From: Atherinomorus stipes
Taxonomy: Eukaryota; Chordata; Actinopteri; Atheriniformes; Atherinidae
Length of the DNA stretch: 64,000 bases
Direction: 5' to 3'
Assembly (NCBI GenBank): GCA_023101725.1
Contig: JALJCO010001448.1
Coordinates: forward strand, 558,001-622,000
The translations under genes and the position numbers were made by a program. The notes under the pieces are model-generated. The model did not search any database. It was not told the origin of the DNA and saw only the letters and a program-made list of their open reading frames with translations. Positions 57,901 to 64,000 of this stretch are shown piece after piece (the first letter of the stretch is position 1; each line of letters opens with the position of its first letter).

Positions 57901-60900
57901 GATTCCATATTGGCATATGAAAATATTGTGATATTTCAGTGTATCGATATTTTTTCCTACCCCTATTTTTCAAAGGGTCGGAAACGGATAACAAAACTGC
58001 TATTTGCAATGATTGCTTATATTTTTCAGCTTTAATACTAATATTGGTATCGCTTATCAGCCACATGATTTTTAAAATATCGGCATATCAGATATCGGTC
58101 AAAATTCTAATATGGTGCATCCCCAGTGAAATCCCCAAAAAATGAACATAGGAAAAATAAATATGCGTGGAAATTAAAAAGAAATGAATGTAAATAATGT
58201 AAATGTAGAAATACATATAAAGAAAGTTGAAAAAATAGATGAATGGCTAAATAAATGGAAATTGGAAAAAACTAATTGTACATTTCCTCATATTCTTAAT
58301 TATTAGAACAGCAGCAGATTAACAGAGTCTGCAGCTGAAACAGCATCGCGTGGAGGTCAAACTGAGTCAAATCTTTCTTAATATCTGAATCGAGCTTAAC
58401 TTCATTACTATAATTTACTTTTACAGCTTTGCATTGAATACACTGTGATGGCCACGATCTTGTTTTTTTTTTTTTTTTTTGGCCTCCTTATCCTGGAAAA
58501 ATTGCCTGGATTGTTATTGAACATGCTGCATCTGGGAATGGTTAGATTTACAAACACTTCTCAACATCTTAAATTTGTTTTACATTTTCATAATTGCAAC
58601 CTTGCAAACTTTCTACATTTTCACATCCTACTGTGGTTCGTTTACCAGTTAAACAGAGGAAACTGGACATTGGTTTTTGACTGCATGGACTCTTGTATGT
58701 AACTTACATACTTTATGCCAAGTTGGGAACACCAAGGGGCTTGTCCGGGATCTTCGTGATTTTTTTTTTTTTTTTTTTTTTTGGTTGATGTTTTTTTTAA
58801 CTATTAAGTGGCTTGTTTTTCACAGGTAGTACAGGTTTGTCTTAGCTTCTGTTATATATAGTAGATACTTCCTATATTCAAAATGAATGTAAAAAACCAG
58901 GAAATAATATTTACAATAGAAAAAAAATACTGCTGTCTCCAAATAATCAGCAGCTTTTCTCCAGAATTCATTCATCAGACATCACAGGAGCAGAGGAAGG
59001 AAAACCGGCCGGAGTTTTGTTCCGGGGCAGCGGTTCAGGGTCCAGTCAGAAGCTGGAGTCCTGGGAACCCGTCAAGTTTAGGAAAGGAAGAAGAGGCAGG
59101 AGGATGACGATGGAGGCGGCATAACTCACCGGAAGAAAGGCGTCAGCTGGATCATACTGGTAGTCCAGCTCTAGCTCTGAGTCAGTATCTGTCAGGTGTG
59201 AGTAAGACGGGAGGCTGTGGTCGACCTCTCCGTCACCTGACAGCACCGTGGGAGCTGAAAACGTGGCGGTGTCATTTTCTGACTCAGTGAGCACCTCAGG
59301 ATCGGTGCCCGGACTACCTGCCTCGGTAACAGAGTCCTCTGGGAGGGGCAGCATGGGGGTCTGGGTAAGGGATGGGTAAATAGGGGGCTCGGAGTCAGCA
59401 GCTTCTCCCGTAGAGGCGGGTGTCGGTACGGGGATGCCAGACGAGGTCAGGGTGGGAGGCTCTGCAAGGCCGGCCGTCCCGTCAGCTTCCTGGGCCGTCT
59501 CCTCGGAAACCATCAGAGGCATCACAGGCTCCAGATCTCCGCTCAGACCATCAGCCACGGTAACGGGCACCAACTCTGCCGCTCCCACGGCAACGCTGGC
59601 TGCAACGGCGGCTTCTTCCGAGCTGCTCAGAGTGACCACCTGGAGCTGGCCGGTCGCAGCTTCCTTCCTGGTGGGGGCCTGAGCGGTGCTGGGAGGCGGA
59701 GGGGGCGCCGTGGTCGGGGAAGTGGTCGGATCGGGGCTGCTGGTTGTAGTGTGTGGAGTGGAGATGGTTGGCTTCTGAGTGGTTGCTACGGTAACAGGGA
59801 CTACAGCTGTTGTGGTGACAAAAGTAGTAGTTGTGGGTGGAGTTGTGGTGGTTGCCATGGTGGCAGCTGTGGTGACCGCGGCTGTTTGGATGACTTTAGT
59901 CATTTTGGTTGTGGGAGGAGATGAGGTGGGGAGTTTAAACTGAGGAGGGGAAAGAAATCAGGGGAGGATGAGACAAAAAAATAAAAAATAAAACAAAAAA
60001 ACTAGTGAAAATAACGGACAAGAACTTAATATGAACGTGTTAAGCTCATGACATGAATAGAGATGATTTTTGTTTACGTCAAATCATTTATTTAATGCCA
60101 TAATGGAGGCAGCCAGCTATGACTGTCACATGGATCATGAGCGCTGCAGCGATTTTAGAGCGGATCTCTGTCTGACATTATCTTAGATAAGCACAGTCTT
60201 CCATCTTGACAATAAATCCATATGTAAAAAAAAAAAGTTAAAAAAAACAAACATTGCAATTATAGACATTTTCTTTTGTTTTTCTGATGTTTTATGGGGA
60301 AGTCCGCCTGTTCAGAACCAGTACATACAGTGTACCCTGATGTGTGTAAATCTAAAGCATACATAAACAGAGTTTCTCCTTAGATGCTCTAACAGCATCA
60401 ACCCACCTGAAGAAACATCCGTTTATATTCAGGCCGATATATTGCTGTTGCAACATCCTTGTTTTCTAATCCCATCAACACTGACTTTAATAAATGCTCC
60501 ACATATAACACAAAGCTCAACAAAAGGCTCAAACATAAGACGACTGAGCACCCGGCAGCAGCTTCATGCTTGTAGCAGGAAGATGCACCTTTCCTTAAGC
60601 CAGTTATCTGACCAACTATATGCCTGCACCAGTTACGAAGAAACCGTTTACGAAGAAACCGTTTACGAAGAAGATGACAGCTCATTCTGCCTTGGTAATA
60701 ATCCATGCGTCTCATGCAGATGCTGATTGGATCAGAGTAACCTAAAACTAATTCTAATACCTTTTCAAGACTTTTCAAGATCTTCCAAAACACTTTAAGA
60801 CCTCATCGATGGGGCTGAACGATTTTGGGAAAAAAATCTAATTGTGATTTTTTTTTTTTTTAATAAGCCCACTGGGTTGCAAGCCGCAGATAGATACACT

Positions 60901-62766
60901 TACCAGTGACAAGCTAGGCAGTTACTATTGACTTGCGCTAGCATTAGCACTGGCGACCTCTTGCAACTAGACTAGCGGGATGAAATATGTTGAAACTGTC
61001 TCCAGAGATAAATAGTACCTGGCTAACTTGGCCAAAAATTCAAACCCATTAACACTGCTAGTCCCATCGAATTTCAGGTTTCCTGCAAGCCCCCCTCCCC
61101 TCTGCAAGTTTGTGTATTCACTCTACCTTGCTAACTGTCCCTATTGTAATGCAAATAACCTCTGATTTTACCAGCCCCTGCACATGGCACCGGATAAAGG
61201 CTGAAATGAACTGTTCCAAGCAACTTTCATTACCTGCCCCTGCAACATCATACCTTTTTGCAGTAATATATTGATGAGTCATATCTAAATCTTTTATTTA
61301 GGCAAACCTGATGAACTACCAGATTTCATACGGGTCCTAGTTTCTGAGCTGAAAAAAGGTCATAACTATGCTTTTCCAACAAGGCATGGAAGAGCCTATT
61401 TATATTGTCCATTCACCAACAGACTCATTTCTCAACAAGAGAGAACATTGCAAAGATCACAATGTGAAATGAACAACTAAGAGACAAATTGTCTTGTCCT
61501 ATCTTGTCTTGTCATTCACTATTTCAGCTTAGAAAATGACAAACAGTATGACTGCATTATAAGAATAACATTTCTTTCACATAATGAAAAGCAGTACATA
61601 TGAAGCCCAAAGATGTCACATAATATACACCCACTGTCTATATTATGTGCTGATACAAATACTGTATAGGCTACAGTATGTACAGTACAGCCCCTCCCCA
61701 CTTGGACATCATGGAGATCCTTTTTACTTGCCATTTTAATTTTGTCTTCCATCTGGTTTTTGATGTAGAGAATTTTTATATCTGCTACATGTAAATCTGT
61801 GTTCAAATTTGATATTCAGTGTAATTTAGTGCAATAATAACAGACACAAAGTCTGATTATTTGATGCTAGTAGCTACTTTACAGTTACTCATACTGAACA
61901 TTGCTCTAAATAAAGCTGGTGGCAGTCATACACACTATAAAGTTATTTACAACCACCCAACACGCCCAACACACTCACAAAAGGCTTCCTCCGTCTCTAC
62001 ACTTATTCTTCTCATTTTCGTCTTCTTCCACTTTCACGGTTTCTTTTCTTCTTCTCTGGTTTGTTTCACTAGTTGCATGTCAGCTATAGAGCTCAACACT
62101 GCCCCTGTGGTTTCCAGAGGTATTGCTCCTTTTGCTGCATCAAACGATGGATTCGCAAGCTTCCAGAAAACAGACCAAATTAAGTGTGTAAATGATGCAG
62201 AAGATGGACGAAAGTGTCTGTCTGCTTATCTGCCATCTGAGTTGAGCATAAATAGGACTTTAGAGATGCTAATTAGCCTCTTCAACGCTAATGCACATCA
62301 AAGAATGAATATGATTTTGTGACCGGCTGCATGAGGTGTAAATCCTCATCCAGGTAGAAAGAATCATCTCCTTCTCAGCTACAGTGCATGTTCGTCTCTG
62401 GTTGGACCAATCTCTGGCTTTACAACCAACACAGCCACCAATGAGTGCTCAATATTCTTCATTTTGACCCTTTTACTGTGCCATACTTATACATTTACTC
62501 TCATATCCAACTTTTATGGAAAACAGAGTTTCACATTTGGTTTGATGTCCTTCTTAAAAAATTCTTAAATATTCTTAAATATTTATTTTTCAGACTTGAG
62601 ATTTTTTTTTCTGGGACTTTATTCGAACAAATCACGTGAGGCCACGTATTTACTTACATGTTGGTTGTAGATGATCACTCCTTCCCCACAGATGGGCTTA
62701 TGGGTACATGAGTGGTGGTGGACGCACCAGTTACAGCCCCATTTACTCAAAACACATCCACGACAA
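25244..62766 (-). CDS. plxnb1: Plexin-B1, 3' 29 coding exons (5' part outside window)
   Basis: Semaphorin (Sema4D-type) receptor of the plasma membrane. Exons, high to low: 62766-62658, 59939-59130, 56062-55928, 55836-55714, 55079-54986, 54903-54737, 54607-54456, 54333-54228, 51496-51360, 51064-50888, 50788-50554, 48477-48235, 45394-45215, 45108-44960, 38647-38547, 36319-36102, 36000-35822, 35751-35685, 35548-35402, 35306-35141, 34019-33916, 33822-33738, 33655-33489, 30952-30792, 30714-30567, 30456-30392, 27594-27519, 27445-27371, 25348-25244. They join in frame to 1,559 residues plus stop (numbering here starts at the first full codon). Order: PSI2, mucin-like linker, IPT1, PSI3, several IPT repeats, TM (~918-938), split GAP with an inserted Rho-binding domain, VTDL end. 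B1 rather than B2/B3 is favoured by the long Ser/Thr/Pro linker and the close match of the C-terminal ~600 residues to mammalian plexin-B1. Fish have two paralogs (b1a, b1b); which one is not resolved. Sema and PSI1 lie upstream. Confidence 0.95.
25422..26213. mobile_element. Non-autonomous DNA element (second copy of the 12.4-kb host repeat) split by a Tc1-type MITE
   Basis: The left end CAGGGGCAGCCGATATTTGC matches the inverse of the right end at 14.37 kb. The right end, as its reverse complement, reads CCAGGGATCGACCAATACAG and matches 12,447. The interior is interrupted at 25,526-26,006 by a palindromic MITE. It lies in the last intron of plxnb1. Confidence 0.65.
25526..26006. mobile_element. 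Tc1-type palindromic MITE (GTCCTCAAAATTATTCAT family)
   Basis: The inverted ends GTCCTCAAAATTATTCATAC and GTCATCCTCAAAATTATTCA (right end as reverse complement) share about 40 bp, including CCCTCCAATTAAAGAA. TA-rich sites flank it. Related copies are at 42949-44697, 56196-56707 and, in part, 29575-29875. Confidence 0.75.
26519..26834. repeat. Minisatellite, ~32-36-bp unit
   Basis: About nine imperfect tandem copies of a unit like TTTTGCAGCTTTTCCTTGTT followed by GCAGTTCTTTTAT. Open frames on both strands here (Leu/Phe/Cys-rich on plus, Lys/Thr/Arg-rich on minus) are by-products of the repeat. Located in plxnb1 intron 28. Confidence 0.9.
27789..29570. mobile_element. GGGATGGGC-terminated element, inverted copy split by a nested MITE
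   Basis: Flanks 27789-28232 and 29332-29570 are colinear with the reverse complement of 20770-21349, for example GTATCGACATGCCCATCCCT at the right end. The interruption at 28233-29331 is a separate element. Located in plxnb1 intron 26. Confidence 0.85.
28233..29331. mobile_element. MITE with GGGCCGGA termini, inserted at a TTA-like site
   Basis: The inverted ends are GGGCCGGACCTATCAAAGGT and GGGCCGGATTTATTAAGGTC (right end as reverse complement). Comparison with the empty copy near 20.99 kb shows the target was CAC-TTA-CAGTAG, with TAA and TAG now beside the two ends. This suggests a 3-bp target duplication like PIF/Harbinger elements. The interior has CGCAAA/TTTGCG motifs and no transposase. 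Confidence 0.75.
30392..30456 (-). CDS. plxnb1: plxnb1 exon 26
   Basis: Encodes residues 1454-1474, [20 protein letters not shown], plus a split Arg codon. This short 65-nt exon is among the most conserved parts of the plexin GAP domain. Acceptor GCAACAG and donor GAAAG|GTTTGC; the donor is weaker than its neighbours. Confidence 0.92.
31084..31561. mobile_element. AT-rich MITE in plxnb1 intron 23
   Basis: The ends AAGGTTATAATAGTTTTGCA and AAGGTCATTATAGGTAAACT (right end as reverse complement) are imperfect inverted repeats. The interior is T-rich with TTAGTTTTAGTT-like tracts. No coding frame. Confidence 0.6.
32690..33430. repeat. Two direct copies of a repeat containing GGAGCCAGCCCC
   Basis: 32690-32905 and 33235-33425 are colinear, sharing ATTTCTGCTGTGAAGTTGG, AACATGGGAG and TTTTGGAGCCAGCCCC(T)AGTGGA, with about 20% divergence. 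The spacer has a poly-C run. Located in plxnb1 intron 23. Confidence 0.7.
33187..33209. repeat. Poly-C tract (~23 C)
   Basis: Homopolymer run. A mirror-image poly-G tract of similar length lies at 48778-48800. Both can form G-quadruplex structures on the G strand and are prone to length error in assemblies. Confidence 0.95.
33489..35548 (-). CDS. plxnb1: plxnb1 exons 19-23: Rho-GTPase-binding domain inserted in GAP
   Basis: Encodes residues 1128-1350. Exon 19 ([35 protein letters not shown]) leads from the first GAP half into the ubiquitin-like RBD that binds Rac1, Rnd1 and RhoD in mammalian B-plexins. Exon 20 has [10 protein letters not shown] and [20 protein letters not shown]. Exon 21 has [19 protein letters not shown]. 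Exon 22 has [11 protein letters not shown]. Exon 23 has [19 protein letters not shown] and [16 protein letters not shown], returning to the GAP fold. All residue blocks align colinearly with mammalian plexin-B1. The intron between exons 20 and 21 contains a Tc1-like fragment. Confidence 0.95.
34165..35104 (+). mobile_element. Tc1-like transposon, 5'-truncated, plus strand
   Basis: The right end reads AATACTTTTGGTAAGATAGTG followed by TA, a common Tc1-family terminus. Plus-strand frames give transposase pieces: DESRFS after a shift, [31 protein letters not shown], and [13 protein letters not shown] (second catalytic Asp region). Stops and frameshifts follow. No left inverted repeat is found, so the 5' end is deleted. 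It is antisense to plxnb1, in the intron between exons 20 and 21. Confidence 0.85.
35685..36319 (-). CDS. plxnb1: plxnb1 exons 16-18: first half of GAP domain with arginine pair
   Basis: Encodes residues 974-1127. It includes [66 protein letters not shown] (residues 1104-1105) and [19 protein letters not shown]. The Arg-Arg pair corresponds to the two arginines required for plexin-B1 GAP activity toward R-Ras/Rap (known from mutational work on the mammalian protein). The second arginine codon is split AG|A across the exon 17/18 junction. Confidence 0.95.
36653..37029. mobile_element. MITE with TAGGGATGTAACGAT terminus
   Basis: The left end TAGGGATGTAACGATATG and the right end as reverse complement (CTAGGGATCTAATGATTACC) are imperfect inverted repeats flanking 377 bp. 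Non-coding. Located in plxnb1 intron 15. Confidence 0.6.
37787..38346 (+). mobile_element. hAT element remnant with BED zinc-finger coding sequence
   Basis: The ends CCAGGGATGGGACTTTTTG and GGTAGGGATGGGAATGACAG (right end as reverse complement) are inverted repeats. On the plus strand at 38110-38240 the translation [15 protein letters not shown] then [12 protein letters not shown] fits a BED zinc finger (C-x2-C ... H), the DNA-binding domain at the N terminus of hAT transposases. Nothing of the catalytic domain remains. Located in plxnb1 intron 15. Confidence 0.65.
38547..38647 (-). CDS. plxnb1: plxnb1 exon 15: juxtamembrane coiled coil
   Basis: Encodes residues 940-972, [20 protein letters not shown] then [13 protein letters not shown]. 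Basic residues directly follow the transmembrane helix. The heptad-like helix is the juxtamembrane segment that in plexins controls GAP dimerisation. Acceptor GTTATAG and donor ACAG|GTAAGA. Confidence 0.95.
39421..39651 (-). mobile_element. tRNA-derived SINE
   Basis: On the minus strand the head reads GGTGAGTGGATAGCCCAGTG. It has an A box TAGCCCAGTGG (39639-39629) and, about 40 bases on, a B-box-like GGTTCGATTTCC, the internal RNA polymerase III promoter pattern of a tRNA. A ~130-bp body follows, then an A-rich tail (the T run at 39420-39434 on plus). It lies inside the piggyBac-like element. Confidence 0.7.
39994..41870 (-). mobile_element. Rex3-like (RTE clade) retrotransposon, 5'-truncated
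   Basis: Minus-strand reverse transcriptase. From 41860 downward it reads [60 protein letters not shown] and [12 protein letters not shown]. After a frame change near 41050 it continues [46 protein letters not shown] (catalytic F-A-D-D), [20 protein letters not shown] and a C-terminal [17 protein letters not shown] ending near 40018. The endonuclease domain is absent (5' truncation). The 3' tail is a short (TACGG)3-type repeat. A 7-bp direct repeat GCCTCTA flanks it (39987-39993 and 41871-41877). The RT family assignment is from recognition of the C-terminal block. Confidence 0.85.
42949..44697. mobile_element. Tc1-type MITE, middle layer, interrupted
   Basis: The ends TCTTAAAATTATTCATAACC and GTCCTCAAAATTATTCATAC (right end as reverse complement) belong to the family at 25526 and 56196. 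The two halves become colinear with those copies once 43334-44519 is removed. Confidence 0.75.
43334..44519. mobile_element. piggyBac-like element at an exact TTAA duplication
   Basis: The inverted ends are AGGAGCCCTATCATG and AGGAGCTGTATCATGC (right end as reverse complement). TTAA is present on both sides, while the uninterrupted sister copy at 25,850 reads GTTTGTTTTTAATATTTC with a single TTAA. The interior is 1,186 bp with no long transposase frame. Confidence 0.85.
44960..48477 (-). CDS. plxnb1: plxnb1 exons 12-14: membrane-proximal IPT region and transmembrane helix
   Basis: Encodes residues 749-938. Exon 12 ([35 protein letters not shown]) completes one IPT/TIG domain and starts the next. 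Exon 13 ([30 protein letters not shown]) is followed by a Pro-rich loop and a fish-specific-looking NCKKCEG. Exon 14 has [16 protein letters not shown], then the single transmembrane helix [20 protein letters not shown] at ~918-938, and a stop-transfer Arg. N-x-S/T sequons occur (NSS). All phases agree. Confidence 0.94.
46308..47202. mobile_element. piggyBac-like long-hairpin MITE
   Basis: TTAA flanks both ends (46304-46307 and 47203-47206). The arms AGGAATAGTTCACCCACAGA and its inverse are complementary for about 360 bp each. They continue through GAGCAAGACTCTGGAGCACT and into CGTTCACGAAACTACGGAGG, leaving only a ~170-bp loop at about 46,670-46,840. The arms differ by scattered substitutions. 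Non-coding. Located in plxnb1 intron 12. Confidence 0.85.
48778..48800. repeat. Poly-G tract (~23 G)
   Basis: Homopolymer run in plxnb1 intron 11. It is a potential G-quadruplex former and a likely assembly-uncertainty point. Confidence 0.95.
49102..49530. mobile_element. hAT-like MITE remnant
   Basis: The left AGTGGGTGCACGAATAAGTG and the right end as reverse complement (TAGGGATGCCCGAAATGAAA) show weak inverted similarity typical of GGATGC-type hAT termini. The interior has repeated TTTTCGGT motifs. Low confidence. Confidence 0.4.
49872..50400. repeat. Direct repeat pair (~170 bp, ~354 bp apart)
   Basis: 49872-50045 and 50226-50400 share AACAATTGAATGTTTG, ATGTATGATGATTTTATA and TTTGTCC(A/G)CGAGGATCACCA in the same order, with about 20% divergence. 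Located in plxnb1 intron 11. Confidence 0.75.
50554..51496 (-). CDS. plxnb1: plxnb1 exons 9-11: IPT domains and basic cleavage-like site
   Basis: Encodes residues 566-748. Exon 9 ([30 protein letters not shown]) opens an IPT/TIG domain. Exon 10 has [20 protein letters not shown] and [19 protein letters not shown] sequence. Exon 11 has [14 protein letters not shown], then an insertion with [11 protein letters not shown] at residues 705-715, ending DPPCSVKQ. In mammalian plexin-B1 the equivalent loop has an RRRR motif where proprotein convertases cut the receptor into two chains that stay associated. The fish site is longer and more basic. Sequons NKT and NIT are present. Exon 9 ends in phase 2 at AAAT|GTGAGA, confirmed by the in-frame join to exon 10. 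Confidence 0.93.
51908..52035. repeat. Interspersed repeat with ATTTTCCGGACTATAAG
   Basis: Starts CATATTTTCCGGACTATAAG and continues with degenerate TATAAGT(C/T)GCA units. This start sequence is frequent in fish genomes as a DNA-transposon-derived repeat. No coding capacity. Confidence 0.55.
52300..53221. mobile_element. piggyBac-like element, second copy (opposite orientation)
   Basis: TTAA (52296-52299) precedes AGGGACTAGAGGCAGGAATT, matching the end of the 39.3-41.9 kb element. About 320 bp matches the reverse complement of 39690-39995. The far end appears to be near 53,221 (GCCTCTAGT), where the outer bases are lost. This copy contains neither the SINE nor the Rex3-like insertion. Confidence 0.65.
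53990..54140. repeat. Interspersed repeat with GTGCTCCTAAATTTTTTC units
   Basis: Two adjacent copies of GTGCTCCTAAATTTTTTC(T) are followed by GGGAGCACGAGTGCTCCTAG, itself an inverted repeat, and CAGCCCTGG at the end. Looks like the terminal part of a DNA-element-derived repeat. Located in plxnb1 intron 8. Confidence 0.45.
54228..54903 (-). CDS. plxnb1: plxnb1 exons 6-8: PSI3 and following IPT domain
   Basis: Encodes residues ~424-565. Exon 6 is the third PSI domain, with the cysteine pattern [26 protein letters not shown] and QTCPAP. Exon 7 is the start of an IPT/TIG immunoglobulin-like fold: [20 protein letters not shown], then [10 protein letters not shown]. Exon 8 completes it with [20 protein letters not shown] and [14 protein letters not shown] and IPT modules form the ring-shaped stalk of the plexin ectodomain. 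Confidence 0.95.
54986..56062 (-). CDS. plxnb1: plxnb1 exons 3-5: IPT1 region
   Basis: Encodes residues 307-423. Exon 3 has [18 protein letters not shown] and [13 protein letters not shown]. Exon 4 has [20 protein letters not shown] and FDITCQLHQ. Exon 5 has [20 protein letters not shown] and HVDSSPDLH. These correspond to the first IPT-like unit between PSI2 and PSI3 in plexins. Exons 3 and 4 are phase 0 throughout; exon 5 ends in phase 1. Confidence 0.94.
56196..56707. mobile_element. Tc1-type palindromic MITE, uninterrupted copy
   Basis: The inverted ends GTTGTCCTCAAAATTATTGA and CAGTCATCTTCAAAATTATT (right end as reverse complement) bracket about 510 bp. The inner arms contain CCCTCCAATCAAAGAA and TTCTTTAATTGGAGGG. 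This is the cleanest member of the family in this window. Located in plxnb1 intron 2. Confidence 0.8.
57530..58130. repeat. Second copy of the composite 21.5-kb repeat
   Basis: The inner MITE at 57566-57966 (AGGGGTGGGAAAAAAATATT at left) and its flanks (left CAGACTTTAAAATACCTAAAG; right AAAGGGTCGGAAACGGATAA and the terminus TGGTGCATCCCCAG) are colinear with 21,530-22,240. The outer left terminus is lost. Two poly-T runs (58459-58480 and 58759-58782) lie downstream. Confidence 0.7.
59130..59939 (-). CDS. plxnb1: plxnb1 exon 2: long Ser/Thr/Pro-rich mucin-like linker
   Basis: An 810-nt exon in phase 0 on both sides encodes residues 37-306 between PSI2 and IPT1. The N-terminal ~80 residues are extremely Thr/Pro-rich ([20 protein letters not shown]), followed by Ala/Val-rich and then acidic Ser/Thr-rich sequence ending [13 protein letters not shown]. 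Such composition predicts dense O-glycosylation. A P/S/T-rich linker at the same position is characteristic of plexin-B1 in mammals, and the last block ([19 protein letters not shown]) aligns with it. The linker itself is poorly conserved. The exon has no methionine start of its own, and cysteines are absent, consistent with an unfolded spacer. Confidence 0.92.
59940..62657. other. plxnb1: plxnb1 intron 1 of the visible part; no exon found
   Basis: About 2.7 kb between the PSI2 exon and the mucin-like exon. A MITE-like fragment starting GGGGCTGAACGATTTTGGGA lies at about 60,812, with nothing else identified. Short frames here have no domain or splice support. Confidence 0.5.
62658..62766 (-). 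CDS. plxnb1: plxnb1 exon 1 in window: second PSI domain
   Basis: The acceptor TTTGTGCAG and donor CAT|GTAAGTA enclose 109 nt. Translation: [20 protein letters not shown], then [16 protein letters not shown]. The C-x2-C ... W-G-C-x-W-C pattern is the plexin PSI signature and closely resembles PSI2 of mammalian plexin-B1. The first nucleotide completes a codon from an exon beyond 64,000. Confidence 0.94.
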
Positions 62767-64000
62767 CTGCACAAAGAAAACAATAATATGTTAGAGACAG
62801 GAAGTCATGTCTTCTCTGAAAACAGGGAGGTTAATAATGAAACGAGGTTAGAGGTTTGGGAAGAAACAGGAAGAGATCTGATGGAGAGAAACAAAACACA
62901 ATCATACAGACAGAAAATGCAGCTGTTGTACTCAACAATAAGCTCCAGTTGCATCAGCTTCAGTATGAGAAAATCAAACTGAGTGTCAGTTTAAAAGCAT
63001 CAACACACCTTTAAAGATGGAGAGAGGGTTTAATTTCTGGAGAGAGTAATGAGGCCAATGTGCAGAGTCACTGCACATCAAAGAAATTTTAAGGTTGAAT
63101 GAATAGTAGCAGTCAGACTGACAGGATTTATAGCAACAAGAAGCTAATAAGTCTCTCCAGCTTATGCAAGTCTTTTTAGTCGAGGACTGGTTTGATCTGA
63201 ATGCACAAACACTCAACCATCACACACATCTCCCTACGATGAGACAGACGAGCACCCACGTGCAAAGTCAAAGCATTCATTGTTCCGGGCGAACAACTTC
63301 TGATGTACAAGAAAGTTAATCACTGCAAACAAAGAGTGTAAACACTGATGTTCAGGGTTCATATATGCACTGGTTATTGAAAGTTTGAAATTTGTTGTTA
63401 AGCAAAATAACCTGTTGAATATTCTTGTATTTTCTCAGATAAGTTTTGCTCAATAAGTACTTTTAAAATGGCTTTCTATACTTTCTTGAAGTGTTTGTTC
63501 TGCTGCCATGTATCTGGTATGTGAGCATGTTCAGAAACCGTCACTCTGACATATATATTGCAATATATACACTGCCCGGCCAAAAAAAAAAAGGTTGCCA
63601 CCTGGATAGGTACGAGCCTCTTAATGGATAATTACTGCATGGGCAATTATCTTTCAGCTATTGGTCCAATGAGTTGCTTCTCATTTCCTAAACAAGCATG
63701 TGGAAAGACATCTGTGGTGGTGGAAACGATGTTAGTCTGTCTCAGAACGGTCAAATCTTTGGCATCAAGCAGAGAAAACATCTAAGGAGATGCAGAAACT
63801 ATTAAAACTGGGTTCAGAACAGTCCAACACATTAAAAACTGGAGGATCGTGGGGACCCATCGTCCTCCAGGAAGAAATCTTTAAATTAACTTGATGGGCA
63901 ATCACTTAAATGTTTGGTGAGATCAAATTGCAGAAAAACAACAGTAGAACTCGGGGCTTTGTTTCATAGTGAAAGAACAGTAAGAGCATTTCCACACGCA
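62767..64000. other. plxnb1: Start of the next upstream plxnb1 intron
   Basis: No further plexin exon is seen up to the window edge. The only recognisable content is the Tc1-like element from 63570. Confidence 0.5.
63570..64000 (+). mobile_element. Tc1-like transposon, 5' end, continues beyond the window
   Basis: TA followed by CACTGCCCGGCCAAAAAAAA marks the left inverted repeat of a common fish Tc1-like family. Plus-strand pieces LRTVKSLASSRENI, ETIKTGFRTVQHIKNWRIVG and THRPPGRNL correspond to the transposase N-terminal region, separated by stops (for example at 63783). Defective as seen. Confidence 0.75.

Noticed and set aside
59434..59682. Plus-strand Ala/Ser-rich frame
   Set aside because: Antisense shadow of the plxnb1 mucin-like exon.
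1..64000. Possible CRISPR array, tRNA/rRNA genes or bacterial-type operon
   Set aside because: No regularly spaced identical repeats with unique spacers and no clover-leaf tRNA other than the SINE head at 39.6 kb. The genome is clearly eukaryotic, with split genes.

Overview
The window is vertebrate nuclear DNA, almost certainly from a teleost fish. It has split genes with GT-AG introns, no operons, and a high density of fish-type transposable elements: Tc1-like elements, a Rex3-like RTE retrotransposon, a tRNA-derived SINE, and hAT-, piggyBac- and Harbinger-like non-autonomous elements. All confidently identified genes are on the minus strand.

Layout. (1) 1-11,000: no exon I can support. 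It holds repeats, an AT microsatellite (10,695-10,766) and a CpG-rich, promoter-like patch near 8.6-8.8 kb whose gene, if any, was not found. (2) 11,088-20,470: a complete six-coding-exon gene for a 184-residue protein with an N-terminal UBA domain and a C-terminal class II peptidyl-tRNA hydrolase (PTH2) domain. A non-coding first exon lies near 20.42 kb. Its introns hold two Tc1-like elements, a hairpin MITE and a decayed intronless copy of a coiled-coil gene. (3) 20,470-23,735: an intergenic spacer made almost wholly of nested repeats, including an RNase H fragment of a LINE. (4) 23,735-64,000: the 3' part of a plexin-B1 gene. Twenty-nine coding exons and 1,559 codons were reconstructed with all splice phases consistent, from the second PSI domain to the C-terminal VTDL PDZ ligand. 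The Sema domain and PSI1 lie beyond 64,000.

The two genes are tandem on the same strand and functionally unrelated: translation or ubiquitin-linked quality control versus semaphorin signalling. The plexin keeps the features of a working receptor: PSI and IPT modules, a strongly basic proprotein-convertase-like site, one transmembrane helix, a split RasGAP domain with its three arginines, a Rho-GTPase-binding domain, and the PDZ tail.

I found no new defence, CRISPR or biosynthetic system. The most notable material is transposon stratigraphy. Several elements can be dated against each other because intact and interrupted copies of the same repeat both occur here. These include three-layer nests, insertions with exact TTAA duplications checked against an empty site, and two unrelated Tc1-type elements at about the same TA of two copies of one host repeat.
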